Translations under genes and position numbers: made by a program
Notes under the pieces: model-generated
Told to the model about the DNA's origin: nothing
The model's database searches: none
The model's input: only the letters and a program-made list of their open reading frames with translations
From: CALKJU01 sp046349355
Lineage (GTDB): Bacteria; Pseudomonadota; Alphaproteobacteria; Geminicoccales; Geminicoccaceae
Length of the DNA: 64,000 nucleotides
Reading direction: 5' to 3'
Assembly: GCA_046349355.1 (NCBI GenBank)
Contig: JAXMCM010000015.1
Coordinates: 186,001-250,000 of the forward strand
Shown here: positions 36,117-44,619 of the stretch, one piece after another
Layout: the number at the start of each line of letters is the position of its first letter
Position numbering within the stretch: position 1 is the first letter of the stretch

Positions 36117-37373
36117 ATGGCCATGCTCACCGAAACTGCAACCACCGCCGGGACTCCGGACCTCGCTCCGCCGCCCGGCATGCTCGTCGACGAGGCCGAC
36201 CGCGACCTCGCCGCAGGCCGCATCGACGCCAGGGTCGCGGCCGAGCGCTACCGCGACGCGGCGATGGCGCTGGAGGGCCGGGATTCCCGGTACCGGCTCG
36301 AGCTCCTGGATCGCGCCGTCGCGCTCGATCCTGCCGCCTTCTGGGGCTGGTTGCTGCGCGCTCGCGTGGCGCTGGAGGTCGCCGACCTCGAGCGCGCCGG
36401 CCAGTCGGTCGACCGGCTCGACGCGCTGGCGGCGACGGCCGGACGGCGCCAGCGGCTGATGGCCGACACGACCGCCGGCGCGCTGGCGATGGTCCGGGGC
36501 CTCGTCGCGGAGGCGGCCGCGCGCTTCACCCGCGCCTGCGAGCTCGGGCGGGAGCTGGTCGCCTCCCGGCCGGCACAGCCGGTCTATCGCCACGACCTGG
36601 TGCTGGCGCTGGGCGAGGCCGCCGCTGCCTTCGCCCTGCTGGATCGCGAGGAGGAGGCGCTGGCGGCGACGACCGAGGCCGCCGACCTCACCGCCGCCCT
36701 CGTCGCGGCGTACCCGGACGACGAGCGCTGGCCGGGCGAGCTGGCGCGGACGGTCGCCGCGCGTGGGGACATCGAGCTGGGGATGGGCCGTGTCGAGACC
36801 GCCCGGGCGAGCTACCGGCAGGCCCTGGGGCTGCTTCGTCGCATCGTCGAGGCGAACCCGCGCGATCCGGCCCGCCGGCACGAGCTGACGGCCTGCCTCG
36901 AGCGTTTCGGCAGCGCCCTGTCCGGCGCGGGGGCGACGGCGGCGGCGCTCGAGGTCTTTCGCGAGGGCCTCGACCTCACCGAGGCCCTGGTCGCGGCCGA
37001 TCCCGAGAATCGCGTCTGGGCGTGGGACAGGACGCTGCTGCGCACGAAGCTCGGCAGCCAGCTCGACGCCATCGGCGACGTGCAGGAGGCACTCCGGCAG
37101 CTGGACCAGGCCCTCGCCGAGGCCGAGGCGCTGGCCACGGCCCATCCCGACCATGCCAGGCACGGCATGCTCGTCGTCAACGTGCTGGTCGCGCGCGGCG
37201 AGGTGCTGGCGAACGGCGACGGCAGCGACGCCTTCGCCAGCTTCATGCGGGCGGCGCGGACGCTCAAGGCGCTCGACGATCGCGGGCTGGCGCCACCCGA
37301 CCATGACGAGCGGCAGCGCTGGCTGATGGGCAGGATGATGCAGCTGGCGATCCCTGCCGATGTGCCGCAGTAG
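36117..37373 (+). CDS. TPR-repeat protein of unknown function (intact copy)
   Basis: A 418-residue, alanine-rich helical protein built of tetratricopeptide-like repeats, for example YRLELLDRAVALDPAAFWGW, VETARASYRQALGLLRRIVEANPRDP, and EALRQLDQALAEAEALATAHPDHA. It has no signal peptide and no fused enzymatic domain. TPR proteins are protein-interaction scaffolds; I cannot assign a partner. The ATG at 36117 or the one at 36123 could be used. A decayed copy lies at 39187-40441. Its TAG stop lies inside a 12-bp palindrome that also contains the stop of the convergent glucosidase fragment. Confidence 0.7.
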   Translation: MAMLTETATTAGTPDLAPPPGMLVDEADRDLAAGRIDARVAAERYRDAAMALEGRDSRYRLELLDRAVALDPAAFWGWLLRARVALEVADLERAGQSVDRLDALAATAGRRQRLMADTTAGALAMVRGLVAEAAARFTRACELGRELVASRPAQPVYRHDLVLALGEAAAAFALLDREEEALAATTEAADLTAALVAAYPDDERWPGELARTVAARGDIELGMGRVETARASYRQALGLLRRIVEANPRDPARRHELTACLERFGSALSGAGATAAALEVFREGLDLTEALVAADPENRVWAWDRTLLRTKLGSQLDAIGDVQEALRQLDQALAEAEALATAHPDHARHGMLVVNVLVARGEVLANGDGSDAFASFMRAARTLKALDDRGLAPPDHDERQRWLMGRMMQLAIPADVPQ

Positions 37374-37382
37374 GCCGGCCTA
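37371..37382. promoter_or_regulatory. 12-bp palindrome containing both convergent stop codons
   Basis: TAGGCCGGCCTA is a perfect palindrome that includes the TAG of the TPR gene and, on the other strand, the TAG of the beta-glucosidase fragment. In the right copy (40439 onward) the palindrome is broken by inserted bases, and the glucosidase stop is lost. Confidence 0.6.
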
Positions 37383-37985
37383 GGGCTCCAGCCGCCCCGT
37401 CAGCCGGACGTCGCGCGACGAGGCACCGACCTCGACCCGGCGGGGTCCCGGCGCCGGCAGCCAGCCGCGCCGCTCCGGCGACCACCAGGCCAAGGCCTCG
37501 GGCGCGACGGCCAGGGTGACGCGCCGGCTCTCGCCCGCCGCGAGGTCGAGGCGGGCGAAGCCGGCGAGGCGGCGGGGCGGCATCGGCGCCGGCGGCGGCT
37601 CGGGCGGGCCGAGGTAGAGCTGGGCGACCTCGGTGCCGCGCCGGCTGCCGGTGTTGGTGACGGTGAAGGCGACCTCCGCCCCGTCGCCTTCCGGCCGGAC
37701 GGCGAGGTCGGCGTAGGCGAAGCGGGCGTAGGACAGCCCGTGGCCGAACGGGAACAGCGGCCGGGTGCCGGTGGCGTCGTACCAGCGGTAGCCCATGAGC
37801 AGCCCCTCGTCGTAGCGGGCGATGCCGCCCTCGCCGGGATAGCGGGCCGGAGCGGCGGTCGGCATGGCGGCGGGGTCGGCCGGGAAGGTCACCGGCAGCC
37901 GGCCACCGGGATCGGCAGCACCGAGCAGCACGTCGGCCAGGGCCTCCGCACCCGCCACGCCCGGGTACCAGGTCTCCAGCACCGC
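37380..37985 (-). pseudogene. C-terminal fragment of a GH3 beta-glucosidase (left copy)
   Basis: Codes the last ~200 residues of a GH3 beta-glucosidase (TWYPGVAGAEALADVLLG, FPFGHGLSYARFAY, then a fibronectin-III-like domain with FTVTNTGSRRGTEVAQLYL) in an unbroken frame with its proper stop. The N-terminal catalytic barrel with the nucleophile is absent, because the segment is cut at 37985 where TPR-tail sequence begins. An ATG at 37982 happens to be in frame, but a functional product is unlikely. The same 3' region in the right copy is frameshifted. Confidence 0.75.
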
Positions 37986-38463
37986 AGCTACATCAAGATC
38001 GGCGACGTGCTGGTGGCCCGGGGCGAGCGCGACAAGGCCCTGCAGAGCTACCGCGACAACCTCGCCATCGCCGAGAAGCTGGCCGCCGCCGACCCGCGCA
38101 ACACCGAATGGCAGCGCGACCTCTCGATCAGCTTCGACAAGGTCGGCGACGTGCTGGTGGCGGAGGGCGAGCGCGATGCAGACCCTGCAGAGCTACCGCG
38201 ACAGCCTCGCCATCGCCGAGAAGCTGGCCGCCGCCGACCCGCGCAACACCGGGTGGCAGCGCGACCTGATCGTCTCGCACGTCAAGCTGGCCGAGGTGGC
38301 GGATGCCACCGGGAACGCCGGGCCGCGGCGATCGCCGCTTATGGCAGTGCCACGGCCATCGCAACGGCACTGGCCGAGTCCGGCGGGCTGGCCCCGTCGA
38401 CGCCTGGATGCCGGACGAGCTGCGGCGCCGGATCGCGGCGCTGGAGAGCGAGAAGTTGGATTG
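37986..38463 (+). pseudogene. TPR-protein C-terminal fragment with frameshifts (right copy)
   Basis: Translation in successive frames gives SYIKIGDVLVARGERDKAL, AIAEKLAAADPRNTEWQRDL, SFDKVGDVLVAEGERD, then AIAEKLAAADPRNTGWQRDLIVSHVKLAEVADATGN and a tail ending near EKLD. This is the classic GDVLVA...QRDLSVS TPR array of alphaproteobacterial TPR/NACHT-type proteins. Frame breaks occur near 38176 and again near 38325, and the array begins abruptly at the duplication junction, so it is a gene remnant. Confidence 0.7.
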
Positions 38464-38578
38464 ATTTCCTAGGACCATTCTGACATGGTCATCGGTTCGC
38501 GGCGCGACGACGATCAACCCTCGTAAAGCAGATCGATCATTGGCGGGCCGACGGCACGACCGGCAGCGATGACCGGAG

Positions 38579-39010
38579 ACCGAGCGAACCCGGAAAGGCG
38601 ATTCAGGCATGGTTCCAGGATGTTACTGCCAAGCCGCGCGGTTGCGGCGCGCCGGATTGCAGGCCGGCAGCCGAGCAGGCCCGGCAAGCGGAATCTCGTG
38701 GTTTTCCAGTCACTTGATGCGGCCTTGCACAAGCGGAATCGGCGCGATGAGGCCCCAAAGGTTCCTCAGAACCGATGCCGAGCGAACCGGAACGGGAAAT
38801 CCTTCTGTTTTTCAACGGTTTGGCGGAAGGTGGCCGAAGATGGATCTACCGAACCGAACGAACCCGGGAGCTGTTTTTCTCTTCGATTCAACGGCTTGCG
38901 TCATCCGCTCCGGGACCGCATGGCGGATATGGCCCCGCCGCGAGCCCGCAGGCGAGCCGAGCCGAACGAACCCGAGGAAGGCAAAAAGCCTTGTTCCCAA
39001 TCCCTTGAGG
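38579..39010. repeat. Five-unit interspersed repeat element, copy B
   Basis: Units begin at 38579, 38670, 38777, 38853 and 38961, with spacings of about 91, 107, 76 and 108 bp, nearly the same as in copy A. The first three units have diverged clearly from copy A, while the last two are almost identical because they lie inside the recent duplication. The stretch holds no gene that I can recognise. Confidence 0.6.
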
Positions 39011-41049
39011 CTCGGCGGCGGCCGATGCCGCGGCATGGGCGACGCCGGAATGACGCTGCACATGACGAAACGCTTGCGCGATTGCGGTGTGGCCGTATTC
39101 TGGGAGGTTAGCCCGATGGCAGCGCTGCCGCGGGCCCTGATCGTGTCGGCGGCCCGGGTCAGGTCTCGCCGACCGCCTGCAGGCTGATGGCCATGCTCAC
39201 CGAAACTGCAACCACCGCCGGGACTCCGGACCTCGCTCCGCCGCCCGGCATGCTCGTCGACGAGGCCGACCGCGACCTCGCCGCAGGCCGCATCGACGCC
39301 AGGGTCGCGGCCGAGCGCTACCGCGACGCGGCGATGGCGCTGGAGGGCCGGGATTCCCGGTACCGGCTCGGCTCTGGATCGCGCCGTCGCGCTCGATCCT
39401 GCCGCCTTCTGGGGCTGGTTGCTGCGCGCTCGCGTGGCGCTGGAGGTCGCCGACCTCGAGCGCGCCGGCCAGTCGGTCGACCGGCTCGACACGCTGGCGG
39501 CGACGGCCGGACGGCGCCGGCGACGATGGCCGACACGACCGCCGGTGCGCTGGCGATGGTCGGGGCCTCGTCGCGGAGGCGGCCGCGCGCTTCGCCCGCG
39601 CCTGCGAGCTCGGGCGGGGGCTGGTCGCCTCCCGGCCGGCGCAGCCGGTCTTTCGCCACGACCCGGTGCTGGCGCTGGGCGAGGCCGCCGCGGCCTTCGC
39701 CCTGCTGGCTCGCGAGGAGGAGGCGCTGGCGGCGACGACCGAGGCCGCCGACATCACCGCCGCCCTCGTCGCGGCGTACCCGGACGACGAGCGCTGGCCG
39801 GGCGAGCTGGCGCGGACGGTCGCCGGGCGGGGGACATCGAGCTCGGGATGGGCCGTGTCGAGACCGCCCGGGCGAGCTACCGGCAGGCCGGGGCTGCTTC
39901 CGTCGCATCGTCGAGGCGAAGACCCGCGCGATCGGCCCGCCGGCACGGCTGACGGCCTGCCTCGAGCGTTTCGGCAGCGCCCTGTCCGGCGCGGGGGCGA
40001 CGGCGGCGGCGCTCGAGGTCATTCGCGAGGGCCTCGACCTCACCGAGGCCCTGGTCGCGGCCGATCCCGGGAGATCGCGTCTGGGCGTGGGACAGGACGC
40101 TGCTGCGGACGAAGCTCGGCAACCAGCTCGACGCCATCGGCGACGTGCAGGAGGCACTCCGGCAGCTGGACCAGGGCCCTCGCCGAGGCCGAGGCGCTGG
40201 CCGCGGCCCATCCCGACCATGCCGAGGGCACGGCATGCTCGTCGTCAACGTGCTGGTCGCGCGCGGCGAGGTGCTGGCGAACGGCGACGGAAGCGACGCC
40301 TTCGCCAGCTTCATGCAGGCGGCGCGAACGCTCAAGGCGCTCGCCGATCGCGGGCTGGCGCCACCCGACCATGACGAGCGGCAGCGCTGGCTGATGGGCA
40401 GGATGATGCAGCTGGCGATCCCTGCCGATATGCCGCAGTAGGCCGGCCCTGAGGGCTTCAGCCGCCCCGTCAGCCGGATGTCGCGCGACGAGGCACCGAC
40501 CTCGACCCGGCGGGGTCCCGGCGCCGGCCGCGCCAGCCGCGCCGCTCCGGCGACAGGCCAAGGCCTCGGGCGCGACACCCGGCGAGTGACGCGCCGGCTC
40601 GCCCGCGGCGAGGTCGAGGCAGGCGAAGCCGGCGAGGCGGCAGGGCGGCATCGGCGCCGGCGGCGGCTCGGGCGGGCCGAGGTAGAGCTGGGCGACCTCG
40701 TTGCCGCCGGCTGCCGGTGTTGGTGACGGTGAAGGCGACCTCGCCCGTCGCCTTCCGGCCGGACGGCGAGGTCGGCGTAGGCGAAGCGGGCGTAGGACAG
40801 CCCGTGGCCGAACGGGAACAGCGGCCGGGTGCCGGTGGCGTCGTACCAGCGGTAGCCCATGAGCAGCCCCTCGTCGTAGCGGGCGATGCCGCCCTCGCCG
40901 GGATAGCGGGCCGGAGCGGCGGTCGGCATGGCGGCGGGGTCGGCCGGGAAGGTCACCGGCAGCCGGCCACCGGGATCGGCAGCACCGAGCAGCACGTCGG
41001 CCAGGGCCTCCGCACCCGCCACGCCCGGGTACCAGGTCTCCAGCACCGC
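38818..41049. repeat. Right copy of the ~2.2-kb duplicated segment (indel-rich)
   Basis: Near-identical to 35748-37985 but with many one- or two-base insertions and deletions and few substitutions. The indels break both the TPR gene and the 3' part of the beta-glucosidase. The start of the TPR gene (first ~180 bp) is unchanged. This pattern fits either a decaying duplicate or consensus errors in a poorly resolved repeat of the assembly. Confidence 0.8.
39187..40441 (+). pseudogene. Decayed second copy of the TPR-protein gene
   Basis: Begins with the same first ~60 residues as the gene at 36117 (MAMLTETATTAG, ERYRDAAMALEGRDSRYRL), then loses frame near 39370 and changes frame several more times. 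Later segments are readable in other frames (LEVADLERAGQSVDRLDTL, ALAATTEAADITAAL, and the last 98 codons ending LAIPADMPQ). It cannot give a full-length product as sequenced. Confidence 0.8.
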
Positions 41050-42888
41050 CGGGGTGCGGGCGAGCCAGGGCATCAGCACCGGGGCCCCGGTGACGAGGAC
41101 GACGACGGTGCGCGGATTGGCCCGGGCCACCGCCTCGACAAGGGCGTCCTGCTCGCCCGGCAGGGCCAGCGACGGCCGGTCGCGACCCTCGCCGGCCTCG
41201 TCGAAGACGACGACCACGGCCGTCCGCGCTGCCTTCGCCACCGTGGCGGCGCGGTCGAGCGCCTGCTGCCGGGCGCTCGGGGTCACCCAGGCCAGCCGCA
41301 GCCGCAGGGGCGCCTCGGCGCCGGCGGTCGCCTCGATCGCCAGCCGGTAGGTACGGCCGGCGGCGAGGTCGAGCAGGGCCGAGGCATTGGCGCTGCCGTC
41401 GGCGGTCGGCAGCAGGCCGGCGTCGCCGCCGAAGATGCCGCCGAGCCCGAGCAGCGGCCGGCCGTCGACCGCGAGCTTCGCCTCGCCGCCCTTGCGCCAG
41501 GGCGAGGCCGGGTCGAGCCCGATGGGGCCGCCCTGCAGCGCCAGCCGGTAGCGCCCGCCCTCTGGCGGGGTCAGCCGCCCCGACCAGCGCCAGGTCGTGC
41601 CGGCCGGGACCTCGAGGTCGACCGGGACCGGGCCGTCCTCGGCCGCCAGGGCGGCGGCCGGGATCGCCACCCCGTCGCGCTCGTCGCCGACACTCCAGGC
41701 CGGCCCGGCACCGGCGGCCGCGCGCTCGCCCAGCACCGCCAGCAGCGAGCGCGCCTGCGGTGCCGGCACCCGCGAGCTGCCGTTGCCACCGGTCAGCGGG
41801 AACGCCGCCGCCGGTCCGACGAGCGCCAGCGCTCCGAGGTCCGCCGGGGCCAGCGGCAACAGCCCGCCCTCGTTGCGCAGCAGCACCGTCCCGGCGATCG
41901 CCACCTCGCGGGCCAGGCTCGCGTGCGCAGCCCGGTCGGGCTCCGGGCGCGCTCGCGGCCCGTCCAGCATCCCGGCCCGGTCCATGGCACCCAGGATCCG
42001 CCGCACCGAGGCGTCGATCCGCGTCTCCGGCACCGGGACCAGCTCCGGCAGCAGCCCGAAGCGGGTCCCCGCCCACATCTCCATGTCGAGCCCGGCCTCG
42101 AGCGACGGCAGGGTGGTGTGGGTGGCGCCCCAGTCGGACATCACCCAGCCGCGGAACCCCAGCTCGTCGCGCAGGAAGCCGTCGAGCAGCGGCCGGCTCT
42201 GGCAGGCGGGCGTGCCGTTGACGGCGTTGTAGCCGCACATCGCCGCCCCGACCCCGGCGCGGACGGCGGCGGCGAAGGCCGGCAGGTAGAGCTCGTGCAG
42301 GGTTCGCGGGTCGACCACGGCGTCGACCGCCTCGCGGTGGTCCTCCTGGTTGTTGGCGGCGAGGTGCTTGACCGTGGCGATCGCACCGGTGCCCTGGATG
42401 CCCTCGATCTCGGCGGCGGCGAGGCGGCCGGCGAGCAGCGGGTCCTCGCCCAGCGTCTCGAAGTTGCGCCCGGCCTGCGGCACCCGGACGAGGTTGACCA
42501 TGGGGGCCAGCACCACGTCCTGGTTGGCCGCCAGCGCCTCGCGGCCCAGCACGTCGCCGTAGCGGCGGGCGAGGTCCGGATCGAAGCTCGCCGCCAGCGC
42601 CACCGGTGCGGGCAGCGCCGTCGCTGCTTGTGCCGTGCGGATGCCGGCGGGCCCGTCGGTCAGCCGCAGCGGCGGGATGCCCAGGCGCGGCACGCCGGGC
42701 ACGTAGCCGGCGCCGCGCTGCTCCGGCGAGCCCGCCGCGGTGAGCGGGTCCTCGGCGCCGTGCATCAGCGCCACCTTTTCCGGCAGCGTCATGGCGCCGA
42801 CCAGCGCCTCGACGCGCGCCGGGTCGGCGGCGCCCGGCACGGCGGCCAGGAGGGTAAGGAACGCGAGCAGGACGGCGGGGCGGCTCAT
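39877..42888 (-). CDS. GH3 beta-glucosidase, C-terminus frameshifted
   Basis: The exported N-terminus (signal about 1-21) and GH3 barrel are intact: LTDGPAGIRT, NFETLGEDPLLAGRLAAAEIEGIQ, KHLAANNQEDHR, and VMSDWGATHT with the nucleophile aspartate at D252. A PA14-like insert follows around residues 395-530 (GTTWRWSGRLTPPEGGRYRL), then the second GH3 domain with FPFGHGLSY. Near 40740 the frame shifts relative to the intact left copy, so the fibronectin-III-like end is lost and the open frame runs into unrelated sequence to 39877. The natural end would be near 40450. It starts 36 bp downstream of mcd on the same strand. Whether the damage is real or an assembly error is open. Confidence 0.75.
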   Translation of the reverse strand: MSRPAVLLAFLTLLAAVPGAADPARVEALVGAMTLPEKVALMHGAEDPLTAAGSPEQRGAGYVPGVPRLGIPPLRLTDGPAGIRTAQAATALPAPVALAASFDPDLARRYGDVLGREALAANQDVVLAPMVNLVRVPQAGRNFETLGEDPLLAGRLAAAEIEGIQGTGAIATVKHLAANNQEDHREAVDAVVDPRTLHELYLPAFAAAVRAGVGAAMCGYNAVNGTPACQSRPLLDGFLRDELGFRGWVMSDWGATHTTLPSLEAGLDMEMWAGTRFGLLPELVPVPETRIDASVRRILGAMDRAGMLDGPRARPEPDRAAHASLAREVAIAGTVLLRNEGGLLPLAPADLGALALVGPAAAFPLTGGNGSSRVPAPQARSLLAVLGERAAAGAGPAWSVGDERDGVAIPAAALAAEDGPVPVDLEVPAGTTWRWSGRLTPPEGGRYRLALQGGPIGLDPASPWRKGGEAKLAVDGRPLLGLGGIFGGDAGLLPTADGSANASALLDLAAGRTYRLAIEATAGAEAPLRLRLAWVTPSARQQALDRAATVAKAARTAVVVVFDEAGEGRDRPSLALPGEQDALVEAVARANPRTVVVLVTGAPVLMPWLARTPAVLETWYPGVAGAEALADVLLGAADPGGRLPVTFPADPAAMPTAAPARYPGEGGIARYDEGLLMGYRWYDATGTRPLFPFGHGLSYARFAYADLAVRPEGDGRGRLHRHQHRQPAATRSPSSTSARPSRRRRRCRPAASPASPASTSPRASRRVTRRVSRPRPWPVAGAARLARPAPGPRRVEVGASSRDIRLTGRLKPSGPAYCGISAGIASCIILPISQRCRSSWSGGASPRSASALSVRAACMKLAKASLPSPFASTSPRATSTLTTSMPCPRHGRDGPRPAPRPRRGPWSSCRSASCTSPMASSWLPSFVRSSVLSHAQTRSPGIGRDQGLGEVEALANDLERRRRRPRAGQGAAETLEAGRQPCRRADRAGLRLDDATEAAPACR

Positions 42889-42924
42889 GCCGGCCTCAAC
42901 GCCCGCCGCCCGCCGTCGCTCCGG

Positions 42925-44595
42925 CTACCCGCCGAGCAGCCGGCGGGCGATCACCTGGGCCTGGATCTCGGCCGCACCCTCGAAGATGTTGAGGATGCGC
43001 GCGTCGCACAGCACGCGGCTGATCGGGTACTCGGTGGCGTAGCCGTTTCCGCCGTGGATCTGCAGGGCGTCGTCGGCGCACTTCCAGGCGACCTGGGCCG
43101 CCAGCAGCTTGGCGAGCCCGGCCTCGAGGTCGCAGCGCCGGTCGGCGTCCTTCTCGGCGGCGGCGAACAGGGTGAGCTGGCGCGCCACCATGATCTCGAC
43201 CGCCATCATCACCAGCTTGCCGGCGACCCGCGGGAAGGCGAGCAGCGGCTTGCCGAACTGGATGCGCTCCTTGGCGTAGCGCAGGCCGAGCTCGAGGGCC
43301 ATGCGGGCCACGCCGACGGCGCGCGCCGCGGTCTGGATGCGGGCACTCTCGAAGGTCGCCATGAGCTGCTTGAAGCCCTGGCCCTCGACCCCGCCCAGGA
43401 GGTTCGCCGCCGGCACGGCGAAGCCGTCGAAGGCGATCGTGTACTCCTTCATCCCGCGGTAGCCGAGCACCTCGATCTCGCCGCCGCTCATGCCCTCGGC
43501 CGGGAACGGCTCGGCGTCGGTGCCGCGCGGCTTGGGGGCCAGCAGCATCGACAGGCCGCGATAGCCCTTCTCGGCCGGGTCGGTGCGGACCAGCAGCGTC
43601 ATCAGGTCGGCGCGCGCGGCGTGGGTGATCCAGGTCTTGCCGCCGGTGACGCGGTAGACGTCGCCGTCGCGGACGGCGCGGGTCGACAGCGAGGCGAGGT
43701 CGGAGCCGGTGTTGGGCTCGGTGAACACCGCCGTCGGCAGGATCTCGCCCGAGGCCAGCTTCGGCAGCCAGCACGTCTTCTGCTCGTCGGTCCCGCCGAG
43801 GCGGATCAACTCGGCGGCGATCTCCGAGCGCGTGCCGAGCGAGCCCACGCCGATATAGCCGCGGCTCAGCTCCTCGGTGACGACGCACATCGCCTGCTTG
43901 CCGAGCCCGAGCCCGCCCCACGCCTCGGGGATGGTGAGCCCGAACACGCCGAGCTCGGCCAGCTGCTGGACGACCTCGATCGGGATCAGCTCGTCGCGGT
44001 CGTGCCAGCCCGGGCAGTGCGGGATCACCTGCTCGTCGCTGAACCGTCGGAACTGCTCGCGCATCAGCTCGAGCGTGTCGTCCTCGAGCCCCCAGTCGCC
44101 GAAGTCGCCCTCGGCGATCAGCTCCGCCAGCCGCGCCACGCGCTCGGGCGACAGGCCGCGCCCCTGCAATTCGGCGACCTCGGCCGTCCGGAAGGCCCGC
44201 AGCGCCGCCTCGCCGAGCTGCAGGTCGCGTGTGCGGACGATCTCGGTCTGGCTGATCGGGATGCCGCCCTCGATCCGCGCCGTGTACTCGGCGAAGGCGG
44301 CCTCGAGCAGCAGGGTCTCGCGCTCGCCGAGGCGGCCCGCCGCCTCCAGCCGCTCGGCCCAGCGCTGCATCTGCACCAGCGAGCGGACGTAGACCTCGAG
44401 CCAGGCGAGGCCGTGGCAGGCCTTCTGCTCGCGGTCGAGCAGGGCCGGATCGAGCCGGCCGCCGGGGGCGACGAGCGCCTTCACCGCGTCGGTGGCGGCG
44501 GCCAGCAGCCGCTCGGCCGACGCGGCGGCGGCCGCGGCCAGCGCCAGGGTTCCGGTGTCGGGAACAGCCCGGATGCGGGCCGCGGTCGATGGCAT
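42925..44595 (-). CDS. mcd: (2S)-Methylsuccinyl-CoA dehydrogenase
   Basis: A 556-residue acyl-CoA dehydrogenase with the long N-terminal extension (about 150 residues) characteristic of Mcd, the ethylmalonyl-CoA pathway enzyme that oxidises methylsuccinyl-CoA to mesaconyl-CoA. ACAD landmarks are GTRSEIAAELI, FTEPNTGSDLASL, GGKTWITHAARAD, MKEYTIAFDGFAVP and the C-terminal QIHGGNGYATEYPISR with IFEGAAEIQ. It lies 24 bp downstream of ccr and opposite ecm, which makes the pathway assignment firm. Confidence 0.92.
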   Translation of the reverse strand: MPSTAARIRAVPDTGTLALAAAAAASAERLLAAATDAVKALVAPGGRLDPALLDREQKACHGLAWLEVYVRSLVQMQRWAERLEAAGRLGERETLLLEAAFAEYTARIEGGIPISQTEIVRTRDLQLGEAALRAFRTAEVAELQGRGLSPERVARLAELIAEGDFGDWGLEDDTLELMREQFRRFSDEQVIPHCPGWHDRDELIPIEVVQQLAELGVFGLTIPEAWGGLGLGKQAMCVVTEELSRGYIGVGSLGTRSEIAAELIRLGGTDEQKTCWLPKLASGEILPTAVFTEPNTGSDLASLSTRAVRDGDVYRVTGGKTWITHAARADLMTLLVRTDPAEKGYRGLSMLLAPKPRGTDAEPFPAEGMSGGEIEVLGYRGMKEYTIAFDGFAVPAANLLGGVEGQGFKQLMATFESARIQTAARAVGVARMALELGLRYAKERIQFGKPLLAFPRVAGKLVMMAVEIMVARQLTLFAAAEKDADRRCDLEAGLAKLLAAQVAWKCADDALQIHGGNGYATEYPISRVLCDARILNIFEGAAEIQAQVIARRLLGG

Positions 44596-44619
44596 GGTTG
44601 TCGTTCCCCGGCTCGTCGC

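Larger units (their letters stand above)
35748..37985. repeat. Left copy of a ~2.2-kb duplicated segment
   Basis: This stretch, with the last two repeat units, the complete 418-residue TPR gene and the 3' end of a GH3 beta-glucosidase, recurs at 38818-41049 with an offset of about 3.07 kb. The match ends sharply after CAGCACCGC, at 37985 here and 41049 in the other copy. Beyond that point this copy joins a TPR-gene tail, while the right copy continues into the rest of the beta-glucosidase. The left copy keeps open reading frames throughout. Confidence 0.85.

Noticed and set aside
35507..39010. CRISPR array
   Set aside because: The repeat units are imperfect, unevenly spaced (about 77-108 bp), longer than CRISPR repeats, and there are no cas genes nearby.
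35748..41049. Composite transposon or insertion sequence behind the duplication
   Set aside because: No transposase frame and no terminal inverted repeats could be found at the junctions near 37985 and 41049.
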